Shown piece after piece: positions 6,410 to 11,106 of a stretch of DNA of 11,106 bases. Where the stretch lies: positions 1-11,106 of the forward strand of contig DBEYOB010000012.1 in the NCBI GenBank assembly GCA_048173955.1. The letters are read 5' to 3'. This DNA comes from CAZUFB01 sp048173955. Lineage in GTDB: Bacteria > Actinomycetota > Coriobacteriia > Coriobacteriales > UMGS124. The notes under the pieces are model-generated. The model had not been told where the DNA came from, made no database searches, and was given only the letters and a program-made list of their open reading frames with translations. Position numbers and translations under genes: made by a program. Each line of letters opens with the position of its first letter. Positions within the stretch are counted from its first letter, which is position 1.

Positions 6410-6438
6410 AAGGGGCCCGGGCTGAACCCGGACCCCTT
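6410..6438 (-). terminator. Terminator hairpin after the Wzz/kinase operon
   Basis: Arms 6410-6421 and 6427-6438 (12 bases, one mismatch) enclose a 5-base loop, starting about 60 bases after the kinase stop on the minus strand. The following minus-strand sequence CTTCTTCG is weakly T-rich. Reading on the plus strand also gives a short T-run. Confidence 0.55.
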
Positions 6439-6497
6439 TCGCCAAGATGTCCTTAATCCGAAAGGCCGAGTCGGGCGCGACCCGGACGAAGGTTTGG

Positions 6498-7271
6498 CTA
6501 CGACTTGAAGCGCTTGCCCTCGACCGGCTTGTTCATCGGGCGCGCCGCGGCGACTGCGGGCTGCTGGGCACGCGTCGATGCGGCGCGGGCACGGCCCCCG
6601 TCGTCGCGCTTGTTGTAGTAGTCGTAGTAGTAGCTCGACGAGGCGCCCTCGTCCTGGCAGTAGTTGAGCACGGAGCCGATGACGTTGGCGTCAGCCTTCT
6701 TGAGCTGGTCGAAGGCGTTGACGATCTCGTCGCGCTTCGCAAAGTTCTCGCGCACCACGAACACCGTCGCGTCGACCATCGACGACAGGATCGCGGCGTC
6801 GACGAAGGTGCCGACCGGCGGGGTATCGAGCAGGACGTAGTCGTAGCGCTCCTCGAGGATCTGGAGGAGCTTGCCGAAGCGCTTCGAGGAGATGATGTCC
6901 GCCGGGTTGGGGATCGAGGGCTCGGCGTCGAGGAAGGAGAGGTTCGCGTAGGACGTCTCGACGACGGCCTGGTCGAGCGGGACCTGGTCGGTCAGCACGG
7001 AGTAGATGCCGGCCGACGGGCGCACGCCAAGGTGGCGGTAGAGGGAGCGCTTGCGCATGTCGCACTCGACGACCAGGCAGCGCTTGCCGCTCGAGGCGAT
7101 CGCCTCGGCGAGGTTGACGGCGACGGTCGTCTTTCCCTCGTTGGGGACCGAGGAGGTCACGACGATCGAGCAGACGGGCTCGTCGACGTTCGAGAAGCGG
7201 ATGTTCGCGAGAAGCGTCTTCGCGGCGTTCTGGACGACCGACTGATCGACGACGTTTCGTTTCTTAGCCAT
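6498..7271 (-). CDS. Capsular exopolysaccharide tyrosine-protein kinase, CpsD/CapB/YwqD-like
   Basis: A 257-residue BY-kinase. It has a Walker A motif SSVPNEGKTT (40-49), Walker A' VVECDMRKRS (67-76), Walker B YVLLDTPPVG (145-154), and a C-terminal tyrosine cluster SYYYDYYN (Tyr214-216, 218, 219). These are the ATP site and autophosphorylation sites of bacterial tyrosine kinases that tune polysaccharide export and polymerisation. It lacks a membrane segment and so depends on a membrane activator, the Wzz-like protein encoded just upstream. The ATG is 3 bases after the Wzz TAA, and AAAGGGAGCAGG inside the end of that gene is the ribosome site, so translation is probably coupled. A 38-residue basic, Ala-rich tail follows the tyrosines, longer than in many relatives. 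The likely counter-acting phosphatase is at 2900-3562. Confidence 0.93.
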   Translation of the reverse strand: MAKKRNVVDQSVVQNAAKTLLANIRFSNVDEPVCSIVVTSSVPNEGKTTVAVNLAEAIASSGKRCLVVECDMRKRSLYRHLGVRPSAGIYSVLTDQVPLDQAVVETSYANLSFLDAEPSIPNPADIISSKRFGKLLQILEERYDYVLLDTPPVGTFVDAAILSSMVDATVFVVRENFAKRDEIVNAFDQLKKADANVIGSVLNYCQDEGASSSYYYDYYNKRDDGGRARAASTRAQQPAVAAARPMNKPVEGKRFKS

Positions 7272-7274
7272 GGG

Positions 7275-7943
7275 TTACCTGCTCCCTTTCATCGCGGGAA
7301 TGCGGCCGATGACCGGGATGCCCAGGAGCTCCTCGACGTCCTCGGCCGAACGCACCCGGGTGTTCAGCATGTCGAGGAGCACGACGATGGCGACGGCCAC
7401 GAACAGGCCGGCCAGGAAGGCGACCGCGACGTACATGGTGCGGCTCGGGCCGCTCGGATGCTCGGGGGCCTCGACGCCGTCCTCACCTTCGAATGAGTTT
7501 ACGCTCTGAACGTTCATAACCTCTTGAGCAACCGAAGAGACGGTTTCAACCATCGTATTTGCTACATCTGCCACAAGCTGCGGGTCTTCGCCCTCAACGG
7601 ACAGCGTAATAACACGACTAGAGGTATCACTTGAAACTGAAATATCAAATCCATTGAGATTTTCAAGTCCAAGCTGCTCCGCTGTATCTCCTTTTACACG
7701 ATCACTTTGAATGAGCGAAGAAACGTCATTCGCGATCATTTGGCTTGCACTCAAATTGCTTTGCAGGGTTGCGTTGCTTTCATCACCTGACTGCGACAAG
7801 ACATACATCGTCGTGGTGGCAGTATAAACATCAGGCATAAAGCCAAAAGAAACTATCCCCATTGCAAGGGCACATGCTATGGGAAGCACAATTACAAGCA
7901 TTAGATGCTTTTTTAATAGGTGAAGCAATTCCAGCAGCGTCAT
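7275..7943 (-). CDS. Wzz/CpsC-like polysaccharide chain-length and kinase-activator protein
   Basis: A 222-residue protein with the CpsC/YveK (Wzz domain) layout: a short cytosolic N-terminus (TLLELLHLLKKH), a membrane segment (about 14-35), an extracytoplasmic region (about 36-168) with a proline-containing APEHPSGPSR before the second membrane segment (about 169-191), and a cytosolic tail containing EDVEELLGIPVIGRIP. The tail activates the partner kinase in this family. The ATG at 7943 is preceded by AAGGAT. The first 150 codons are AT-rich (about 44% G+C over 7501-8100), while the rest of the gene and the kinase are about 68%, with the change near 7490-7495. This suggests a recombination joint within the gene. 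First gene of a two-gene operon. Confidence 0.92.
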   Translation of the reverse strand: MTLLELLHLLKKHLMLVIVLPIACALAMGIVSFGFMPDVYTATTTMYVLSQSGDESNATLQSNLSASQMIANDVSSLIQSDRVKGDTAEQLGLENLNGFDISVSSDTSSRVITLSVEGEDPQLVADVANTMVETVSSVAQEVMNVQSVNSFEGEDGVEAPEHPSGPSRTMYVAVAFLAGLFVAVAIVVLLDMLNTRVRSAEDVEELLGIPVIGRIPAMKGSR

Positions 7944-7998
7944 AGAAATCCTTACCGTTTACCCATTCATTGGAGTGTAGTCAAAATGCCTCTCCAGT

Positions 7999-8027
7999 AT
8001 GATACCGGTTCTTACACAAAATGCCAG
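7999..8027 (-). promoter_or_regulatory. Candidate promoter of the Wzz/kinase operon
   Basis: Minus-strand CTGGCA (8022-8027) and TATCAT (7999-8004) are separated by 17 bases, a sigma-70-like arrangement. The predicted transcript start is near 7992, giving a leader of about 50 bases. Two copies of a 9-base direct repeat CAAAATGCC (7982-7990 and 8017-8025, plus-strand reading) flank the -10 box and overlap the -35 box, and could be an operator. Confidence 0.45.
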
Positions 8028-8092
8028 AATCATTTATAACCAAACAGCACCCATTCGACTGAACCGTTAAGCATTGTCGCAGGAAATAAGAC

Positions 8093-8131
8093 AAATCGGA
8101 GGCCCACAACAAACTTGCGGACCTCCGATTT
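8093..8131 (-). terminator. Terminator hairpin after ilvE
   Basis: Perfect 10-bp arms AAATCGGAGG (8093-8102) and CCTCCGATTT (8122-8131), 46 bases after the ilvE stop. On the minus strand the stem is followed by the T-rich TGTCTTATTTCC. On the plus strand it is followed by more T's (8129-8133), so it could also block transcripts coming from the other side. It separates ilvE from the Wzz/kinase operon. Confidence 0.75.
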
Positions 8132-8150
8132 TTGATGCATCTCCACAAAA

Positions 8151-8162
8151 CTACTGCAGTAG
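8151..8162. repeat. Perfect 12-bp palindrome after ilvE
   Basis: CTACTGCAGTAG reads the same on both strands and lies 15 bases after the ilvE stop, upstream of the terminator. It could bind a dimeric protein or be part of the 3' end. There is no further support. Confidence 0.4.
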
Positions 8163-8177
8163 ACGGCGACGAGGCGG

Positions 8178-9224
8178 CTAGCAGACTTTGACGATCCAGC
8201 CTTCCGGCCCCTCGATCTCGCCCGCCTGGATGCCCGTCAGCGTCTCGCGCAGCTTGGCCATGACGGGACCGACGTGCTCCATGCCGCTTCCGAACACGAT
8301 CTCGTTGTCGCCGTCGACGACCTTGCCCACCGGGCTGATGACGGCGGCGGTGCCGCACATGCCGCACTCAGTGAACTTGCCGGCCGCGACCTCGGCGAAC
8401 TCGACCGGGCGCTCGACGACCTTCATGCCGAGCATGTTCTCGGCGACGTAGACCAGGCTGCGGCGCGTGATGGAGGGCAGGATGGAGTCGGTGTGCGACT
8501 TGGGCACCACGAGCGTGCCCTCCTGGTCGACGAACAGGAAGTTGGCGCCGCCAGACTCTTCGACGAAGGTGCGCGTCTGCGGGTCGAGGTACATGTTGTC
8601 GGCGAAGCCCTCGGCATGGGCCTCGACGCCCGCATAGAGGCTCATGGCGTAGTTGAGGCCGGCCTTGATGTTGCCGGTGCCGTGCGGCGCGGCGCGGTCG
8701 TACTTGGGGACTTTGACGGCGACGGGCTTGACGCCGCCCGAATAGTAGGGGCCGACCGGCGTCACGAGGATGCGGAACTGGTACTCCGTGGCCGGCTTGA
8801 CGCCGATGACATCGCCGGTGGCGAACATGAGCGGGCGAACATAGAGCGTCGCGCCCGAACCGAACGGAGGCACCCAGGCGGCGTTGGCCTTGACGACCAT
8901 CTTGACGGCCTCGACGAACTTGTCCTCGGGGAACGGCGGCATGACGAGGCGCTTGGCGGAGTTGGCCATGCGCTCGGCGTTGAGGTCGGGGCGGAAGCAG
9001 ACGATGTCGCCGTTCTCGGTCGTGTAGGCCTTGAGGCCCTCGAAGACCTCCTGGCAGTAGTGCAGGATGCCGGCGCACTCGGACAGCGTCACGGTGTGCT
9101 CGGACGTGAGACCGCCCTCCTCCCACGCGCCGTCGCGGTAGTTGCACACGTAGCTGTAGTCGGTGGGCATGTAGGAGAAGGTCAGGTTGCCCCAGTCGAG
9201 GTCCTTCTTCGCGGTGTTTTCCAT
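8178..9224 (-). CDS. ilvE: Branched-chain amino acid aminotransferase
   Basis: A 348-residue fold-type IV PLP enzyme that interconverts leucine, isoleucine and valine with their 2-oxo acids using glutamate/2-oxoglutarate. Seen are YCQEVFEGLKAY (56-67), the PLP lysine in GTGNIKAGLNYA (Lys187), FVEESGGANFLF (220-231), LPSITRRSL (249-257) and CGMCGTAAVISPV (287-299). This is the longer BCAT form with a CxxC (Cys287, Cys290), the position where human BCATs carry a redox-sensing pair. The ATG at 9224 has AAAGGAAG 8 bases upstream and gives the family's usual N-terminus; the frame is open further back to 9359 but that part has no family likeness. It follows pyrE by 147 bases on the same strand, with a hairpin and an inverted repeat between. 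Confidence 0.95.
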   Translation of the reverse strand: MENTAKKDLDWGNLTFSYMPTDYSYVCNYRDGAWEEGGLTSEHTVTLSECAGILHYCQEVFEGLKAYTTENGDIVCFRPDLNAERMANSAKRLVMPPFPEDKFVEAVKMVVKANAAWVPPFGSGATLYVRPLMFATGDVIGVKPATEYQFRILVTPVGPYYSGGVKPVAVKVPKYDRAAPHGTGNIKAGLNYAMSLYAGVEAHAEGFADNMYLDPQTRTFVEESGGANFLFVDQEGTLVVPKSHTDSILPSITRRSLVYVAENMLGMKVVERPVEFAEVAAGKFTECGMCGTAAVISPVGKVVDGDNEIVFGSGMEHVGPVMAKLRETLTGIQAGEIEGPEGWIVKVC

Positions 9225-9285
9225 GGAACGGCTTCCTTTCGCACGCGGAACAGGTTCATCCAAGTGTAGGCATTGCCGGGGCGCC

Positions 9286-9305
9286 TTATCCGCGCGCCTG
9301 GATAA
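9286..9305 (-). promoter_or_regulatory. Inverted repeat TTATCC-N8-GGATAA upstream of ilvE
   Basis: Six-base perfect arms (9286-9291, 9300-9305) about 60-80 bases before the ilvE start. Seventeen bases from the proximal arm, on the minus strand, lies TACACT (9263-9268), a plausible -10 box. The arm therefore occupies the -35 position, where a bound regulator could act. The arm itself is a poor -35 hexamer. Confidence 0.35.
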
Positions 9306-9321
9306 ATTCGTCGTGTCTTTA

Positions 9322-9360
9322 CATGACGATTGCTCATCGGGCGCATGAGGCCCCGTCATG
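9322..9360 (-). terminator. Two-tier hairpin after pyrE
   Basis: Outer arms CATGACG (9322-9328) and CGTCATG (9354-9360) enclose inner arms CTCAT (9333-9337) and ATGAG (9345-9349). It begins 11 bases after the pyrE stop. No strong T-run follows on the minus strand, so it may be a weak terminator, an attenuating structure before ilvE or a 3'-end stabiliser. Confidence 0.35.
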
Positions 9361-9371
9361 CGCAGGGCGCG

Positions 9372-10013
9372 TCACGCGCGCGCGATCCACGACTCGTCGG
9401 AGGGGTTGTCGCGGAACGCCTTGAGGCGCGCGACGTCGCCCGGCTGGATGTACCCCTCGGCCGCGGCGACCTCGACCAGGGTGTCGAAGTCGAGCAGGCT
9501 CTCGTGCGCAAAGCCCGACGCCTCGAAGTTGGCCTGCGCCTTGGCCATCCCGTAGGTGAAGATGCTCAGCACGCCGAGCACCTCGGCACCGGCGTCGCGC
9601 AGCACCTCGGCGCACTCGATCGACGACCCGCCGGTCGAGATGAGGTCCTCGATCACCACGGCCTTCATGCCCGCCTCGAGACGCCCCTCGATCTGGTTCT
9701 TGCGGCCGTGGTCCTTCGCGCTCCCGCGCACGTAGCCCATCGGGAGGCCGAGCCGGTACCCGACGATGGCGGCGTGGGCGATGCCGGCCGTCGACGTGCC
9801 CATGACGGCCTGCGCGTCCGGATAGAGCTCGGAGACCTTGTCGGCGAGACCGGCCTCGACGAGCTCGCGCACCTCGGGATAGGACAGGATGAGGCGGTTG
9901 TCGCAGTAGATGGGGCTCTTGATGCCCGACGCCCACGTGAAGGGCTCGTCGGGACGCAGGAACACTGCCTTGATTCCCAGCAGGCCCTTGGCTATGGCGG
10001 TTTTGTCGACCAT
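9372..10013 (-). CDS. pyrE: Orotate phosphoribosyltransferase
   Basis: A 213-residue cytosolic enzyme that joins orotate and PRPP to give orotidine monophosphate in pyrimidine synthesis. Key segments are FTWASGIKSPIYCDNR (25-40), GTSTAGIAHA (72-81), the flexible-loop region VRGSAKDHGRKNQIEG (95-110) and the PRPP-binding motif AVVIEDLISTGGSS (118-131). Length is normal. The ATG at 10013 is preferred to an in-frame codon at 10067: AAGGGGAG lies about 9 bases upstream, and the protein family starts near here. It is divergent from the MoxR-type gene, with a symmetric intergenic region. No other pyr gene is in the window. Confidence 0.95.
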   Translation of the reverse strand: MVDKTAIAKGLLGIKAVFLRPDEPFTWASGIKSPIYCDNRLILSYPEVRELVEAGLADKVSELYPDAQAVMGTSTAGIAHAAIVGYRLGLPMGYVRGSAKDHGRKNQIEGRLEAGMKAVVIEDLISTGGSSIECAEVLRDAGAEVLGVLSIFTYGMAKAQANFEASGFAHESLLDFDTLVEVAAAEGYIQPGDVARLKAFRDNPSDESWIARA

Positions 10014-10068
10014 GGAGGCACGCTCCCCTTCTCCCGGCGCCGCGCAACCGACGGCGCGCGGACGCATG

Positions 10069-10108
10069 TGTACAATAGGCCTAGACCCTACAGGGCGATT
10101 GTATACAA
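10069..10108. promoter_or_regulatory. Symmetric regulatory region between pyrE and the MoxR-type gene
   Basis: A perfect 10-bp palindrome TTGTATACAA (10099-10108) and a TGTACA (10069-10074) lie in this AT-richer patch. TACAAT (10071-10076, plus) and its mirror ATTGTA (10098-10103) form an inverted pair around CCCTACAGGG (10087-10096). Each TACAAT could be a -10 box, one per direction. The short palindrome resembles operators of GntR-like regulators, but this is only a resemblance. Confidence 0.4.
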
Positions 10109-10158
10109 CGCGGGCCCGCTCCGCGACATGCTCACCGCAAAACCCGAGGGGAGCCGAG

Positions 10159-11106
10159 ATGTCCCTACCGACTCACGCCGCCCGCCGGAACGCTCCCGAC
10201 CCGGGCGACCTCAAGGACCTCGCCGACAGGCTGCTCGACCGCGTCGACGCCGTCGTCCTCGACAAGGGCGAGACGACGCGCCTGGTCTTCTCCGCGATGC
10301 TTGCGGGAGGGCACATGCTGCTCGAGGACATCCCGGGCGTCGGGAAGACCACGCTTGCCGTGACGCTCGGCCGCCTGTTCGACCTGCGGTGCACCCGCGT
10401 CCAGTTCACCCCCGACACCATGCCCTCCGACCTCGTCGGCTTCTCGGTCTGGCGCCAGGACAGCTCCTCGTTCGAATACCAGCCGGGGGCGGCGCTGTGC
10501 AACGTCCTGGTCGCCGACGAGATCAACCGCACCTCGCCCAAGACGCAGTCGGCCCTGCTCGAGGTCATGGAGGAGCGAAGCGTCACGGTCGACGGGGTCA
10601 CGCGCAGGGTCCCCGAACCCTTCTTCGTCCTGGCGACGCAGAACCCTCTGGGGTCGGTGGGAACTCAGCCGCTGCCGCCCTCCCAGCTCGACCGCTTCAT
10701 GGCGTGCGCGAGCATGGGGTACCCGAGCTTCGAGGCCGAGCTCGAGATGGCGCGCACCTGCGCCTCGGGGAGGAGGACGGACGCGGTGGCCCCCATGGCG
10801 CAGGCTGCGGACCTCGTCGCGATGCAGCGGGAGGCCGCCGCCACGTACGCCGGGGACGCCGTGCTCGACTATGCCGTCCGGCTCGTCTCCGCCACGCGCG
10901 CCGATGCGCGCCTCGCGCTCGGCGCAAGCCCGCGCGCCACCACGGCGCTCGTGCGCCTGGCGAAGGCCTCGGCGTGGCTGCGCGGCTCGGACTACGTCGC
11001 CCCCGCGGACGTCGAGCCCCTGTTCCTTCCCGTCGCGCGCCACCGCGTCCAGCTCGACGCGTCGGCCGCGGCGCGCGGGCTCTCGGTGGACGACGTCCTC
11101 GCCGAC
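10159..11106 (+). CDS. MoxR-type AAA+ ATPase, N-terminal part (3' end outside window)
   Basis: Starts at the ATG at 10159 with GAGGGGAG 5 bases upstream; 316 codons run to the window edge without a stop. It has the MoxR pattern: LLEDIPGVGKTT (Walker A, about 54-65), QFTPDTMPSDLVGF (82-95), VLVADEINRTSPKTQSALLEVMEE (Walker B Asp120-Glu121), LATQNP (sensor 1, Asn162), PLPPSQLDRF (Arg179) and GASPRATTAL (255-264, sensor 2 region). MoxR proteins are chaperone-like ATPases that often lie beside genes for DUF58 and von Willebrand factor A proteins and help mature or activate partner complexes. Those partners would lie beyond 11106. Full-length relatives are about 310-340 residues, so only a short tail is missing. 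Confidence 0.93.
   Translation, partial: MSLPTHAARRNAPDPGDLKDLADRLLDRVDAVVLDKGETTRLVFSAMLAGGHMLLEDIPGVGKTTLAVTLGRLFDLRCTRVQFTPDTMPSDLVGFSVWRQDSSSFEYQPGAALCNVLVADEINRTSPKTQSALLEVMEERSVTVDGVTRRVPEPFFVLATQNPLGSVGTQPLPPSQLDRFMACASMGYPSFEAELEMARTCASGRRTDAVAPMAQAADLVAMQREAAATYAGDAVLDYAVRLVSATRADARLALGASPRATTALVRLAKASAWLRGSDYVAPADVEPLFLPVARHRVQLDASAAARGLSVDDVLAD

Noticed and set aside
4716..6425. 569-codon open frame on the plus strand
   Set aside because: Antisense to DUF1846. The product is a Val/Arg/Asp/His-rich shadow with no domain, and the minus-strand protein is well conserved.
6600..6650. GTAGTAGT-like triplet repeat that looked like a simple-sequence tract
   Set aside because: It encodes the kinase's tyrosine cluster (TAC codons on the minus strand), so it is explained by protein function.
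6447..7496. 349-codon open frame on the plus strand opposite the kinase
   Set aside because: Low-complexity antisense of the tyrosine kinase gene; no ribosome site or domain.
7981..8367. 128-codon minus-strand frame running from ilvE into the AT-rich island
   Set aside because: The first half is a shadow of ilvE and the rest crosses the terminator and promoter region; no start signal.
8274..9269. 331-codon open frame on the plus strand opposite ilvE
   Set aside because: Repetitive acidic and valine-rich antisense translation with no ribosome site; ilvE on the minus strand is certain.
10165..11043. 292-codon open frame on the minus strand
   Set aside because: Antisense to the MoxR-type ATPase, whose Walker and sensor motifs are all on the plus strand.
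1..11106. CRISPR arrays, tRNA or rRNA genes, integrases and transposases
   Set aside because: I looked on both strands and saw no regularly spaced repeats, cloverleaf-type gene or recombinase motif.

Overview
The window is GC-rich, roughly two thirds G+C by eye. Its gene families (a cytosolic S10 serine carboxypeptidase, a U32 protein ending in a GHLF-type tail, DUF1846, DUF1292, a Wzz/tyrosine-kinase pair) suggest a Coriobacteriia-type actinobacterium such as the Collinsella/Olsenella group. That placement is inference from protein resemblance; no rRNA or other phylogenetic marker is present.

Layout, left to right. (1) 1-789, plus strand: C-terminal part of a U32 family protein. (2) 790-1347: gene-free stretch with several GC-rich hairpins and a 185-bp element (974-1158) bounded by imperfect 29-bp inverted repeats. 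(3) 1348-4019, minus strand: probable three-gene operon, transcribed as DUF1292-like protein, PHP-type (CpsB/YwqE-like) tyrosine phosphatase, then S10 peptidase. (4) 4161-4604, plus strand: universal stress protein, divergent from that operon, ending at a bidirectional terminator. (5) 4821-6302, minus strand: DUF1846 protein. (6) 6498-7943, minus strand: tightly coupled Wzz-like membrane protein and CpsD-like tyrosine kinase. Most of the Wzz gene and its upstream region form an AT-rich island (about 7490-8165). (7) 8178-10013, minus strand: pyrE followed by ilvE. (8) 10159-11106, plus strand: N-terminal 316 codons of a MoxR-type AAA+ ATPase, divergent from pyrE.

The genes are mostly housekeeping or widely conserved: pyrimidine and branched-chain amino acid synthesis, stress protein, AAA+ chaperone. 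The Wzz/kinase pair and the PHP phosphatase are the three regulatory parts of a Wzy-type exopolysaccharide phosphorelay. Here the phosphatase lies about 3 kb away in another operon, and no glycosyltransferase, flippase or polymerase is in view.

I see no clear new defence or mobile system. The most unusual features are the 185-bp nested inverted-repeat element, the sharp composition break inside the wzz-like gene, the cysteine clusters in two proteins of one operon, and the symmetric pyrE/moxR intergenic region. No tRNA, rRNA, CRISPR array or transposase gene was found.
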